Source: an uncultured Gammaproteobacteria bacterium
GTDB lineage: Bacteria > Pseudomonadota > Gammaproteobacteria > UBA4575
NCBI GenBank assembly: GCA_937922735.1
Contig: CALAJL010000072.1
Location: forward strand, 1 to 35,949
DNA: 35,949 nt
Direction: 5' to 3'
Of the stretch, positions 19,950-30,803 are shown piece by piece. The position numbers and the translations under genes were made by a program. How positions within the stretch are numbered: position 1 is the first letter of the stretch; the number at the start of each line of letters is the position of its first letter. The notes under the pieces were generated by a model, which was given only the letters and a program-made list of their open reading frames with translations, was not told where the DNA came from and did no database searches.

Positions 19950-20438
19950 TTAAGTAAGTGTTTTTTGGATTATATCACCAGTAAAGCCGCGAGATTGAAG
20001 GAAACGCATACGTTTTGCTCGCTCCTTAGCAGTCTCGAGCAACTTACCGCCAAATTTCTTATCATAAGCTTGGCGAGCCGTCTCCAACCAAGATTGATCA
20101 TTGAATTCAACATAGGCCTCTACCAACTCAGCAGATACTCCACGCTGTTGCAATTCTAGCTTGATTTTGAGGGGGCCATATCCGCGATTGCGGCGCATGT
20201 TTACATAACTCTCAGTGTAACGCTCATCGCTTTGCAAGCCTTCTTGGGTAAGAATATCTAATGCTTCTTCAATTTCACTATCCGTGAAATCTTTAGCTTT
20301 GAGTTTTCGAGTCAGCTCTAGGCGTGTGTGCTCACGCCTAGCCAATATATCAAATGCTGAATTTCGTGCCGATCGTATGGGTTTATTAGATTTAGACTTC
20401 AGTCGCTTCTTCCTCTTCAGCTTGGTCGTCTTCAACAT
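19950..20438 (-). CDS. recX: Regulatory protein RecX
   Basis: ...[40 protein letters not shown]...; directly downstream of recA, with overlap. Confidence 0.93.
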   Translation of the reverse strand: MLKTTKLKRKKRLKSKSNKPIRSARNSAFDILARREHTRLELTRKLKAKDFTDSEIEEALDILTQEGLQSDERYTESYVNMRRNRGYGPLKIKLELQQRGVSAELVEAYVEFNDQSWLETARQAYDKKFGGKLLETAKERAKRMRFLQSRGFTGDIIQKTLT

Positions 20439-21447
20439 CCTGATTCAATTCATCGGGATCTGGCAACAATTGTTCACGTAGTCGTTGATCAATCTCATTC
20501 GCCATTTCAGGATTTTCAAGCAAATAGGCACGCGCATTCTCTTTGCCTTGCCCAATTCGCTCTTCATTGTAGCTATACCAAGAGCCTGCTTTTTTTACCA
20601 TGTCATATTCGACACCCATATCAATTAATTCACCCAATCTCGAAATACCTTCACCATACAGTATTTCAAATTCGGCTTTCTTAAACGGAGGTGCGAGTTT
20701 ATTTTTAACCACTTTAACCCGTGTTTCATTACCTAAAATTTCATCACCTTTTTTAATCGCGCCAATGCGACGGATATCTAAACGAACCGATGCATAAAAC
20801 TTCAATGCATTACCACCAGTGGTAGTTTCGGGACTTCCGAACATCACACCAATCTTCATTCGAATTTGGTTAATGAAAATAACCATTGTATTGGAACGTT
20901 TGATATTGCCAGTAAGTTTACGCAATGCTTGTGACATCAAACGAGCTTGCAATCCCATATGTGAATCACCCATGTCACCTTCAATTTCAGCGCGTGGGGT
21001 TAATGCGGCAACCGAATCCACCACTACTATATCAACCGCACCAGAACGCACTAACATATCGGTAATTTCTAGTGCTTGCTCACCAGTATCGGGCTGTGAA
21101 ACGAGTAAATCATCTACATTTACACCAATTCTTTCAGCATAACTCGGATCCAGAGCATGTTCTGCATCTACAAACGCTGCTGTGCCTCCATTCTTTTGAC
21201 ATTCAGCAATGGCTTGTAGTGTTAGTGTTGTTTTACCTGATGATTCAGGGCCATAAATTTCAATTACGCGCCCTTTAGGCAAGCCTCCAATTCCTAATGC
21301 CACGTCTAGCGCAAGAGAACCTGTTGATACCACTTCAATATCGCGCGCAGCGGTAGAATCACCCAAACGCATTACTGCACCTTTACCAAATTGTCTTTCA
21401 ATTTGACCTAGTGCGGCCACTAGTGCTTTTTTACGATTCTCGTCCAC
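20392..21447 (-). CDS. recA: Recombinase RecA
   Basis: [13 protein letters not shown] Walker [36 protein letters not shown], acidic C-terminal tail. Confidence 0.99.
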   Translation of the reverse strand: MDENRKKALVAALGQIERQFGKGAVMRLGDSTAARDIEVVSTGSLALDVALGIGGLPKGRVIEIYGPESSGKTTLTLQAIAECQKNGGTAAFVDAEHALDPSYAERIGVNVDDLLVSQPDTGEQALEITDMLVRSGAVDIVVVDSVAALTPRAEIEGDMGDSHMGLQARLMSQALRKLTGNIKRSNTMVIFINQIRMKIGVMFGSPETTTGGNALKFYASVRLDIRRIGAIKKGDEILGNETRVKVVKNKLAPPFKKAEFEILYGEGISRLGELIDMGVEYDMVKKAGSWYSYNEERIGQGKENARAYLLENPEMANEIDQRLREQLLPDPDELNQDVEDDQAEEEEATEV

Positions 21448-21505
21448 GGTACTACCCCTACGTTAAGGCCTATGGTCAGGCCGATGTCTTGAATATTGTT
21501 TACTT

Positions 21506-21525
21506 ACTAATGGTTGATCATTAGT
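21506..21525. promoter_or_regulatory. Dyad ACTAATG-gttgat-CATTAGT upstream of recA
   Basis: Perfect 7-bp inverted repeat with 6-nt spacer, 59-78 nt upstream of the recA start. Confidence 0.45.
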
Positions 21526-21588
21526 TTGATTATCTTGGCACATTCGAAGTGCAAAAACACTTACTGCGTAATTTAATTTTGCGTAGAC

Positions 21589-22119
21589 TTATTGTTCTTT
21601 TAAGAATGAATGTTTTGCAAGCGAAACGTATCGCGTGCCATCACCATCTGAAATAGACTCAAGCAAATGAAATTCAGTTGCACGCCAAGTGATGGTGAAA
21701 GGTATATCTGGAAATTCTGCTTTAGGCACTTTCTTAAACAATGTTACATGTGGTTTATAAATTCGTTCTTGCGTATCTGCACCACAGTTTTCTGCTATAG
21801 ATTTTAGATGGTTAACCAGTCTAGTTAATTCTCTAGGATAGGAAGAACAGCCAAGCCATAATATTTGCGAGAGTTTAAAGTACCCGTAATGATCTAAACG
21901 CAACGAGAAAGCTTGTACAAAAGTTTGTGCCATCTTCTTTTCTATACACTTACGCTCATTTGCTTCTAAATTACCTAAAAATTGCAAAGTAATATGTAGA
22001 TTATTATTAGGTACCGATTCCACCCCTTGCAAAATAGGAAAGCATCTAGATAATTCTACCAACTGGGAATGCACTTCAGGTTCAGGTAGCAGCCCAAAAA
22101 ATAATCGTTTTTTTGTCAT
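21589..22119 (-). CDS. thpR: RNA 2',3'-cyclic phosphodiesterase (2'-5' RNA ligase family)
   Basis: RLFFGLLPEPEV...; two HxT motifs (NLHITLQFLG; KPHVTLFKK). Confidence 0.92.
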   Translation of the reverse strand: MTKKRLFFGLLPEPEVHSQLVELSRCFPILQGVESVPNNNLHITLQFLGNLEANERKCIEKKMAQTFVQAFSLRLDHYGYFKLSQILWLGCSSYPRELTRLVNHLKSIAENCGADTQERIYKPHVTLFKKVPKAEFPDIPFTITWRATEFHLLESISDGDGTRYVSLAKHSFLKEQ

Positions 22120-22599
22120 CTAGTCTGTCTCACTTATTCTTTCTAACAACTGCTCTATCGCACTTTGTGCAGATTGTTCTCGTATGGATTGCCTATCACC
22201 ACTAAATATATGAAGCTTGGAATGAGCTACATGACCCTTTTGCGCGGTAGCTATATACACAGTGCCGACCGGCTTATCGTCAGTGCCGCCGCCAGGGCCC
22301 GCTACACCAGTAATAGCAACGCTTATCGTTGCATCACTATGCTCAAGTGAACCTAGTGCCATTAATTCCGCTACTTGTGAACTTACTGCACCATACTCAC
22401 TAAGTACATTAGCTTGAACGCCTAATAGGCGAATTTTTGAAGCATTACTGTACGTCACAAACCCGCATTCAAACCAAATAGAGCTGCCAGGTACAGAAGT
22501 GCACTGCTGCGCAAGCATTCCACCCGTACATGATTCTGCCATGGTGAGTACTAATTTTTTTTCGATTAAACATTCGGCCAATCTATTGATGGTTGTCAT
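22120..22599 (-). CDS. pncC: Nicotinamide-nucleotide amidase (CinA C-terminal domain family)
   Basis: AESCTGGMLAQQCTSVPGSSIWFECGFVTYSNASKIRLLGV...ITGVAGPGGGTDDKPVGTVYIA; start placed at MTTINRL. Confidence 0.94.
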   Translation of the reverse strand: MTTINRLAECLIEKKLVLTMAESCTGGMLAQQCTSVPGSSIWFECGFVTYSNASKIRLLGVQANVLSEYGAVSSQVAELMALGSLEHSDATISVAITGVAGPGGGTDDKPVGTVYIATAQKGHVAHSKLHIFSGDRQSIREQSAQSAIEQLLERISETD

Positions 22600-22714
22600 A
22601 TTTAGTACAACTCTGTTTACTTTCAATCCACATTGAATTATTAATTTTACACTTGCTTAGTATTGGATACTTTTTGGGCTGCCTAATAAAGTTTTCTTCG
22701 TTAGACTGCCAATT

Positions 22715-25285
22715 ATGATCGCACGCCCCCCTGTAAAACACACCCCAATGATGCAGCAATATTTGCGCATCAAAGCAGAATATCCCGATATGTTGCTGTT
22801 CTATCGAATGGGTGACTTTTTCGAACTATTTTTCGAAGATGCGAGACGTGCTGCCAAACTACTCGATCTAACATTAACCTCACGAAATAAGAATTCTGCT
22901 GATGAAATTCCTATGGCAGGTGTGCCGGTTCATGCCACGGAAGGTTATTTGGCCAAGTTGTTAAAACGTGGTGAATCTGTAGCCATTTGCGATCAAGTTA
23001 GTGATCCTGCCACCAGCAAAGGTTTAGTCGAACGTAAAGTTACACGTGTAATTACTCCTGGAACTGTAATAGAAGAAGAGCTGCTAGAACGGGGAAAAGA
23101 TAATTACCTGCTCGCAGTATGCACTCATGAAAATAAATTTGGGTTAGCTTATATCGACTTAAGCTCTGGAAGATTCTTACTGCAGAACTGCAATTCATTA
23201 CAGGAATTACAAGATGAAGTCGATCGTATTCAGCCCGCAGAGATTTTATTAGCAGAAGACTCCTTATTAAACACAGATCTTGCAGCCTTAATGGATAAAT
23301 GCGCATCTAGATCGATCCCTACCTGGCATTTCGAACACGAATCTTCCATTACCGCATTGTGCAAGCAATTTGGCACCAGAGATTTAAGCGGTTACGGCTG
23401 TGATAATTATCCATTAGCGATATCTGCTGCGGGTGCAGTACTACAATATATAAAAGACACACAAAAAACACAGCTGCCTCATATCAACGGACTGCAGGTT
23501 TGTCATAAAGATGAATTCTTAGCAATAGACAGTGTTACGCGTAAAAATCTCGAAATAGAAGTTTCTACTCAAGGTGATTCAAAACACAGTTTAATAAATG
23601 TTTTAGATAAATCAGCATGCGCAATGGGCTCACGTTGTTTACGTTCATGGTTAAACCAACCAACACGAGTCAAAAGCACGTTATCGTTACGTCATGCTGC
23701 AATATCTGAATTTTTACAACAAAATAGTTATCTCGACCTTCATAACCTCCTCACAGACATAAAAGATATAGAGCGTATTCGTAGTCGCATTGCTTTAAAG
23801 ACCGTGCAACCTAGAGATTTGGATGCACTGCGCACCACCCTACAATGTATTCCAGCGATTCAAGAGCAACTTAGTAATTATAAAAATGAATTATTAACGG
23901 AATCATCCGAGCTATTAAAAAATCATAATGATTTAAAACATAAACTTGAAAACACATTAGGGGATGAATTGCCTGCCCTGATCCGTGATGGTGGTGTTAT
24001 TAAGCAAGGCTATGATGAAGAACTTGATGAACTACGCAACACAAGCACAAATGCGAATCAATTCCTAATAGATCTTGAACAGCAAGAAAAAAATGCTACC
24101 AACATTGCCAACCTGAGAGTTTCTTATAATCGTATTCATGGATACTACATTGAAATTCCACGCAGTCATGCAGACCAAGCACCCGAACATTATACGCGTA
24201 GACAAACATTAAAAAATACTGAACGCTACATCACACCTGAACTTAAAAAGTTTGAAGACAACGTGCTTAGTGCGAAAGAACGCGCACTAAAAAGGGAAAA
24301 AATATTATATGAGCAGTTAATTACGGATTTAAATAACGATTTAATTATTATTCAGAATTGTTCTAAAGCTTTAGCGCAAATAGATGCTCTAGCAACGTTA
24401 GCAGAACGCGCCGCAACCTTACATTACGTACAACCCAGGTTTACTGAAGAAAACTGCTTACATATCAAACAAGGCAGACACCCTGTCATCGAGAATGTAC
24501 AGAGTGAACCATTTACCGCCAACGATGCAATATTAGATGAACAACGCAAGTTATTACTGATCACAGGCCCCAACATGGGCGGCAAGTCTACTTATATGCG
24601 CCAAATAGCGCTGATTACTTGGTTAGCTTACAGCGGAAGCTTTGTGCCCGCAGAAGAATTAAACATTGGCCCTATTGATGCCATTTACACACGCATCGGT
24701 GCCTCGGATGATTTAAGTTCCGGTCGCTCTACATTTATGGTGGAAATGACGGAAGCCGCAAATATATTAAACAATGCCTCAAAGCAAAGTTTGGTGTTAA
24801 TGGATGAAGTGGGACGAGGCACTAGCACGTACGATGGATTATCACTGGCTTGGTGCTGCGCAGAACACCTTAGTGAAGTGAATCAATCCTATAGTTTATT
24901 TGCCACGCATTACTTTGAACTTACCCAATTACCCGAACTTTTTAATAATATACACAACGTGCATATTGATGCTATCGAACATAATGAAAAAATAATATTT
25001 TTACATGCTGTTAAAGAAGGCCCAGCAAACCAAAGCTATGGCTTACAAGTAGCACAACTAGCAGGCATACCAAAATCAGTCATTGCTAGCGCTAAATTGA
25101 AACTAAAACAATTGGAATCTGAAGTGATACAAACAAAACCAACTAATCAGCAATCCCAACTTGGCTTGGCACTAGAAGATGAAATCTCTCACCCAAGTGT
25201 TGAATACTTAGAAAACGTAGAACCGGATGAACTTACTCCAAAAGAAGCATTAGAGATCTTATATAAATTAAAGTCACTAAGCTAA
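22715..25285 (+). CDS. mutS: DNA mismatch repair protein MutS
   Basis: [35 protein letters not shown]...[14 protein letters not shown]...[17 protein letters not shown]. Confidence 0.99.
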   Translation: MIARPPVKHTPMMQQYLRIKAEYPDMLLFYRMGDFFELFFEDARRAAKLLDLTLTSRNKNSADEIPMAGVPVHATEGYLAKLLKRGESVAICDQVSDPATSKGLVERKVTRVITPGTVIEEELLERGKDNYLLAVCTHENKFGLAYIDLSSGRFLLQNCNSLQELQDEVDRIQPAEILLAEDSLLNTDLAALMDKCASRSIPTWHFEHESSITALCKQFGTRDLSGYGCDNYPLAISAAGAVLQYIKDTQKTQLPHINGLQVCHKDEFLAIDSVTRKNLEIEVSTQGDSKHSLINVLDKSACAMGSRCLRSWLNQPTRVKSTLSLRHAAISEFLQQNSYLDLHNLLTDIKDIERIRSRIALKTVQPRDLDALRTTLQCIPAIQEQLSNYKNELLTESSELLKNHNDLKHKLENTLGDELPALIRDGGVIKQGYDEELDELRNTSTNANQFLIDLEQQEKNATNIANLRVSYNRIHGYYIEIPRSHADQAPEHYTRRQTLKNTERYITPELKKFEDNVLSAKERALKREKILYEQLITDLNNDLIIIQNCSKALAQIDALATLAERAATLHYVQPRFTEENCLHIKQGRHPVIENVQSEPFTANDAILDEQRKLLLITGPNMGGKSTYMRQIALITWLAYSGSFVPAEELNIGPIDAIYTRIGASDDLSSGRSTFMVEMTEAANILNNASKQSLVLMDEVGRGTSTYDGLSLAWCCAEHLSEVNQSYSLFATHYFELTQLPELFNNIHNVHIDAIEHNEKIIFLHAVKEGPANQSYGLQVAQLAGIPKSVIASAKLKLKQLESEVIQTKPTNQQSQLGLALEDEISHPSVEYLENVEPDELTPKEALEILYKLKSLS

Positions 25286-25340
25286 AAAACTACCTGTATA
25301 CATTAATTAATAATAAGTTGCATAGTTTACCCAGTGCTCA

Positions 25341-26252
25341 CTATTTTCTACGTTGCGATATTTGATCATAGTGTTTAAGTGTTTCTTCTGTTCGCGCATA
25401 GCCAAACTCAATTAGTTCTTCTGCACGATCAAAGTCTAACCATCCGCAGAGGTTGCGTGGGATTTCAATCATAATATCCGGACGATTTGCTGCAAGCTTA
25501 AAACGCGCAAGTGAAGATTGCATGGTATCCATGGATTGAGTCATTAAGTTTATAATACCAATATCTTGTTTACTTTCTTTAATCTCGCCTTTTGGCATCA
25601 TTCCATCTACTAATTTTTCTATACCAAGTTGATATTTATTCTTTGGTTGAATGTCTTCTTCATCAACACTTACTTTACTTTCTATTTCAAATATTTCTGG
25701 TGGCCCATTTAACGCAACTGCAACGGTTAATTCGGTATCGTTATTTAAAGTTGGTGCAATTGGCACAGGATTAATAATACCTCCATCCGCTAATAATCGA
25801 TCGGAATATTGAACGGGAGAAAAGATCATGGGTACCGCGATAGAGGCTCGAATGGCTTGAAATAGTGAGCCTTCAGCAAGCCAAACTTCTTTTTGCTCTA
25901 GAATGTCGGTTGCCACCGCTGTAAAACCAATGGGCAACTCTTCAATTGTACGATCTTTAATTATTTCTTTAAGTACCTCGATAATCCTTTCACCTTTAAA
26001 TATAGACTTTCGAGTGAATGAGATATCAAGTAAGCGGATTATATTTCTTCTTTTTAATGCTTTTACCCATTCGACATAAACATCGAGCTCACCTGCCGCA
26101 TAGATGCCACCAACTAAAGCACCAATTGAAGAACCAGATATATACTTAATTTCGTAGTTATGATCGGTTAAGCAGCGGATAACACCAATATGAGTTAGTC
26201 CTCGTGCGGCACCACTACCCAAAACTAAAGAGATTTTAGTTTTTTTACTCAT
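25341..26252 (-). CDS. Patatin-like phospholipase family protein (RssA-like)
   Basis: LGSGAARGLTHIGVI oxyanion loop, GSSIGALVGG nucleophile elbow, DGGIINPVP catalytic Asp. Confidence 0.9.
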   Translation of the reverse strand: MSKKTKISLVLGSGAARGLTHIGVIRCLTDHNYEIKYISGSSIGALVGGIYAAGELDVYVEWVKALKRRNIIRLLDISFTRKSIFKGERIIEVLKEIIKDRTIEELPIGFTAVATDILEQKEVWLAEGSLFQAIRASIAVPMIFSPVQYSDRLLADGGIINPVPIAPTLNNDTELTVAVALNGPPEIFEIESKVSVDEEDIQPKNKYQLGIEKLVDGMMPKGEIKESKQDIGIINLMTQSMDTMQSSLARFKLAANRPDIMIEIPRNLCGWLDFDRAEELIEFGYARTEETLKHYDQISQRRK

Positions 26253-26332
26253 CCCTTAATTGACATACATACATTCGTTAAGAGTATAAGTCGCAATTCG
26301 TTATTTTAACAAACAATAGAAAGCTCGAATAT

Positions 26333-27259
26333 TCATGCTTGCGCGGGTTGATTCAATAATTCTCTCAAACCTTCTTCTAAACTATGCTTTGCAGTTACAT
26401 TCAAAGATTGCTGTAATGTATCTACCATAGCGGCAGAATGCTTAATATCACCTTCTCTTTCCGAGCCAAACGTTTTATCACAGGTATGCCCAGCAATTTT
26501 TTCCAACACTTCAATTAATTCTAGCAGAGTTACTGTAGAACCTGTTGCAACATTTACTGCACCTTGATAATCACAACCCAATGCTGCAACGTTTGCTCTT
26601 GCAACATCATTTACAAATATAAAATCACGTGTTTGTGAACCATCACCATTGATAGTTAATGTTTTATTTGCCAAGACTGCATCTGCAAATAGTGCAATTA
26701 CACCTGCATACGGTGACTTAGGATCTTGCCTTGGACCAAATACATTAAAAAAGCGCATACCACATGAAGAGGTATCGTAAAGATCTTTAAACAACTTTAC
26801 ATATAATTCGTTAATTTGCTTTTCTAGGCCATATGGTGATTCTGGTCCCAATGGTTCTGCCTCACTTAAAGGTAAAGTCTTTGGATTACCATAGGTAGCG
26901 GCAGATGAGGCATAAACAAATCTTTTCGCTTTATTCTTTTTTATGGCATTGAGCACATTAATAAAACCGAGAATATTGTGCGTGGCAGAATCTACCGGGT
27001 CTTCTAGAGATTTTACTACTGAAACTTGTGCGGCGAGATGAAGACAATGCGTAACGCCATCTGCCGCAACGGCAACAGCTGATGTATCGCGAATATCTCC
27101 TTCTATGATCTCAAGTAGAGGATGTGAATCAGGTAAGTTTTCGCGCCTGCCAGAAGAGAAGTTATCCAGCACAACAACACGTTGTTCTTGTGCAAGTAAT
27201 TGATCTACCGTGTGCGAGCCAATAAAACCAGCACCACCCGTAACGAGATATTTATTCAT
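26333..27259 (-). CDS. NAD-dependent epimerase/dehydratase (UDP-glucose 4-epimerase-like)
   Basis: GGAGFIGSHTVDQLL Rossmann motif, SSAATYG...SPYGLEK SDR catalytic motifs, FNVFGPRQDP. Confidence 0.9.
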   Translation of the reverse strand: MNKYLVTGGAGFIGSHTVDQLLAQEQRVVVLDNFSSGRRENLPDSHPLLEIIEGDIRDTSAVAVAADGVTHCLHLAAQVSVVKSLEDPVDSATHNILGFINVLNAIKKNKAKRFVYASSAATYGNPKTLPLSEAEPLGPESPYGLEKQINELYVKLFKDLYDTSSCGMRFFNVFGPRQDPKSPYAGVIALFADAVLANKTLTINGDGSQTRDFIFVNDVARANVAALGCDYQGAVNVATGSTVTLLELIEVLEKIAGHTCDKTFGSEREGDIKHSAAMVDTLQQSLNVTAKHSLEEGLRELLNQPAQA

Positions 27260-27456
27260 GACTTTTCACTATTACTATTGTCTTATGTATAACCAATTTT
27301 GATCTAAATGGATCTATCTGATAATTATAGCGTCTAATACATGCATGGAATGCGATCTAGTTGTGATCTTGTCCGAATTTAAGTTAATTTCAGCTTTTAT
27401 TTTCATCTGTGCCACTATTCTCTACAATTACTCAATCAATAATAATTAACAATTTT

Positions 27457-27780
27457 ATGACATTTTTAGTAACTGAATCCTGTATCAAATGCAAATATAC
27501 CGATTGTGTAGAAGTTTGTCCGGTTGACTGCTTTCACGAAGGTCCAAATATGTTGGTCATTGACCCTGAAGAGTGCATTGATTGCGCAATGTGTGAAACA
27601 GAATGTCCGGTTGAGGCTATAATCAGTGAAGATGATTTATCTGAAGATCAACAAGATTTTCTAGAAATAAATATAAAATATTCTGCGAAATGGCCGGTCA
27701 TCACCAGCATGAAACCTGCTCCCGATGACGCAAAAGACTGGGAAGATGTAGCAGATAAACGCAATCTCATAGAAGAATAA
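27457..27780 (+). CDS. fdxA: 7Fe ferredoxin FdxA (start placed at MTFLVTESC)
   Basis: [55 protein letters not shown]: two ferredoxin cluster motifs. Confidence 0.95.
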   Translation: MTFLVTESCIKCKYTDCVEVCPVDCFHEGPNMLVIDPEECIDCAMCETECPVEAIISEDDLSEDQQDFLEINIKYSAKWPVITSMKPAPDDAKDWEDVADKRNLIEE

Positions 27781-27807
27781 AATAGAAGAATAAAATAGTA
27801 GAATAAA
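27769..27807 (+). repeat. Three tandem copies of a 13-bp unit (ATAGAAGAATAAA)
   Basis: ATAGAAGAATAAA | ATAGAAGAATAAA | ATAGTAGAATAAA; first copy contains the fdxA stop codon. Confidence 0.85.
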
Positions 27808-27876
27808 CTAATAAAACAAATCAGAAAAACAATAACAAAGTAATTCATAAGGACTTAAAGAAAAAAGTACCATCAC

Positions 27877-30783
27877 TTGCACGCACTTAACAACATTGAG
27901 TTAGTTCACTACAGTCAAGACATCCTGAAGTTTGTCAGCAAAGAAATTGCCAAACATACTGCAGACCAACTTCCCGATCTTAGCAAAGTTGTTATCTTCT
28001 TACCCAATCAACTAGCACAAGTCCCACTTCGCGAACATATTCTCAGTGAGATCTCAAAACTAGGCTACGAAGCGATATTTCCTCCAACACTTAGCACATT
28101 GCGCCAATGGGTGCGCAGCAAACACCAAGTAAACAAACCAATTTTATCTCAATATGCGCGAGAATTAATCTTGGTTGATGCAGTAAAACAACAACCTGAT
28201 TTATTTTCCAGTGCAAATCCTTGGGGTATAGCCAACGAATTATTATCTTTGTTTGATGCCATGATGTTAAATGATGTCAAGCCAACTGAATTTAGCAACT
28301 ATTATCAAGGTGAAAATCATGATGTAACTCATGCACTACTGCATGAATCTGAATTAGTAAAGTTGTTATGGGAAGCGTGGTTACAGCAAATTAGTGACGA
28401 AGAATTCATTGACCCCATGCAAAATTATGCATATGCATTACATAACATTGACATTAGTGAATATGAAATATTTTATTGCGTAGGACTGGACCAACTTTCT
28501 AAACTTGAATGTAAGTTTTTAAACAGAATTAAAAATGAGTCGCAATTATATTTTTATACCTATGCAAGTAGCTTAGATTGTACAACACGCAATGAAGCAT
28601 GGTTACATAACCATATAGATACTGATACTCAACTTAGTTTTCATTCAAATGATCATCGCACCCTTAGCTCTACCTTATATGACCATGTATTTTCAGAAAA
28701 TGATCTAAATATTAAGCAAAGAGCGGTGTCTTTTGCAAACAAACATACAGACCCTTTAAAAAGTCATTTAAGTATATATAAAAGCAATAGCTTTGAGCTG
28801 CATACCAAAGCAATAGATATTCAAGTTCGCATTTGGCTCAATGAAAACAAACATAACATCGGTGTTGTCACGACAGATCGTAAATTAGTTCGTCGGTTAC
28901 GCGCTGTACTAGAACACGCCAATATATCTGTTATTGATGCTGCAGGCTGGGCATTGGCCACAACCAGTGCAGCGGTAGTGATAGAATGGTGGCTACAATT
29001 AGTAGAAGAAAGATATCCAGCCAAACAACTACTGGCGCTTGCAAAATCACCTTTTTTCCCTGTTGAAAATCGTGATATCCATGAACAGTCAATCAATATA
29101 TTTGAAAAAGACATCATCCTAAAGCTCAATGTATATGGCGGATTAAGTCGATATCGACATGCTATCGAAAAGATACAAGGAAAAAGTAAAACAATTGATC
29201 AATCTATTTTTGATTATCTTAATCTCTTATTAGATAGATTTGAATCCAGTGCCCAACTACTTGCCAAGTTACATAATAAAAAGTCTTATCCGTTACATCG
29301 TTTTATCAAAGAATTACTAAATAGCTTAAAACCAATAGGCATTTATACAAGTTTAAATAATGATGATGCTGGAAAACAGATCATTGAGTTGTTTGAAGAT
29401 CAAATTGCTCACTTTAATATAATTGACAACAACATGAGTTGGTCAGAATCTAGACGCTTCATGTCTAGAATCTTTGACCAGCAAAACTACAAACCCCCTA
29501 TTTCCCAATCGACTAACAAGAATAGTGTAACGTTCTGCAGCCTAGAACAAAGCCGCTTACAACGATACGATGCCTTAGTGATTGCTTCTATGGATAAAAA
29601 TAATTTTCCTGGTACTACGGATAATTATGTATTTTTTAATGAACAAGTGAGAACAGAATTAAAAATTCCTACTTGGCGTGATGATCATGCCCGTCACTTA
29701 CACCAATTTCGCAGTCTTTTGGACTGCTCTGAGAACATACTTATCACTGTGCAAACTGAAAATAATGGTGAAAAAACCACCCTTTCTCCATGGCTAGAAG
29801 CCATCGAGACATTTTATGATATGGCTTATAACCATAGCTTGATGGATCTAAATTTAGAATATTTAGTCTCTCAAGAGACAACTAAAATAACTCAAATATC
29901 TAAAATTCCTTTACCAACTCAATCCATTCAACCTAATCCTGTATTGCTGAATGAGCTTAAACCTGAAAGTATTTCAATTTCTCAATACCAAAGACTAATC
30001 AATTGCCCTTATCAATACTTCACATTAAGTTGCTTAAAATTAAGTCAAACTGACGAGCTAAATGAAGAATTAGGCAAAGCCGACTTTGGAAGTTTAGTTC
30101 ATCAAAGCATTCATGCTTTTTTCTCAAACCTTGATTATCTACCAGGACCATTTAACAATAAAGTTACCACTCATAATCGAGATGAAGCAGAAGAGATGCT
30201 TCGTTTAATTAGTACTCAAGTGTTTTCTCAAACCAATGATGTAGAAGAAAATGACAGCTTTAGTAATACATTATGGTTACAACGCTGGTTAAACTTAATT
30301 CCAAAATTTATCAATTGGGAGATTACACGGCAAACAAACTACACACCACTTAGTCATGAAGCAGAGAAAAAGCTCAACATCAATAACACATTACAATTGC
30401 ATGGCAGACTTGACCGTATCGACCGCAACGCCGAAGGATTTTCTATAATTGATTACAAAACAGGAATGACACCCACCAAAAAAAGCATACTAGCTGGCGA
30501 ACAAGTTCAACTGCCAATGTATGCTTTGTTAAATGAGAGCAATACCGATGTAAAAACATCACAAGTTGAGTACGTAACGATTGGTGAAAATAATTCTGTA
30601 AAAAGTATTGCGGTAATCAAAAATGAAGAATTGGATAACCTGAAAAGCGAGCACTTGCAACGGTTAGAAGATTTCTTTCAAAACTTAAATCAAGATATTC
30701 CTTTTACTGCATTAGCAAGTAATGACACCTGCGAAAGATGTGATGCGGCAGGTGTATGTAGAAATAGTTTTTGGAAACGTTAA
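27877..30783 (+). CDS. AddB-like / 'probable DNA repair protein' with C-terminal PD-(D/E)XK nuclease and Fe-S cysteines; TTG start
   Basis: C-terminus: ISQYQRLINCPYQYF...GSLVHQSIHAFF...HGRLDRIDRNAEGFSIIDYKTG...VQLPMYAL...CERCDAAGVCRNSFW. An in-frame TAA precedes the TTG and no ATG/GTG lies between. Confidence 0.82.
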   Translation: MHALNNIELVHYSQDILKFVSKEIAKHTADQLPDLSKVVIFLPNQLAQVPLREHILSEISKLGYEAIFPPTLSTLRQWVRSKHQVNKPILSQYARELILVDAVKQQPDLFSSANPWGIANELLSLFDAMMLNDVKPTEFSNYYQGENHDVTHALLHESELVKLLWEAWLQQISDEEFIDPMQNYAYALHNIDISEYEIFYCVGLDQLSKLECKFLNRIKNESQLYFYTYASSLDCTTRNEAWLHNHIDTDTQLSFHSNDHRTLSSTLYDHVFSENDLNIKQRAVSFANKHTDPLKSHLSIYKSNSFELHTKAIDIQVRIWLNENKHNIGVVTTDRKLVRRLRAVLEHANISVIDAAGWALATTSAAVVIEWWLQLVEERYPAKQLLALAKSPFFPVENRDIHEQSINIFEKDIILKLNVYGGLSRYRHAIEKIQGKSKTIDQSIFDYLNLLLDRFESSAQLLAKLHNKKSYPLHRFIKELLNSLKPIGIYTSLNNDDAGKQIIELFEDQIAHFNIIDNNMSWSESRRFMSRIFDQQNYKPPISQSTNKNSVTFCSLEQSRLQRYDALVIASMDKNNFPGTTDNYVFFNEQVRTELKIPTWRDDHARHLHQFRSLLDCSENILITVQTENNGEKTTLSPWLEAIETFYDMAYNHSLMDLNLEYLVSQETTKITQISKIPLPTQSIQPNPVLLNELKPESISISQYQRLINCPYQYFTLSCLKLSQTDELNEELGKADFGSLVHQSIHAFFSNLDYLPGPFNNKVTTHNRDEAEEMLRLISTQVFSQTNDVEENDSFSNTLWLQRWLNLIPKFINWEITRQTNYTPLSHEAEKKLNINNTLQLHGRLDRIDRNAEGFSIIDYKTGMTPTKKSILAGEQVQLPMYALLNESNTDVKTSQVEYVTIGENNSVKSIAVIKNEELDNLKSEHLQRLEDFFQNLNQDIPFTALASNDTCERCDAAGVCRNSFWKR

Positions 30784-30803
30784 ACATTAAGACAAGCACG
30801 AAG

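Noticed and set aside
28821-29129. Minus-strand 102-aa ORF
   Set aside because: Shadow ORF inside the AddB-like nuclease gene.
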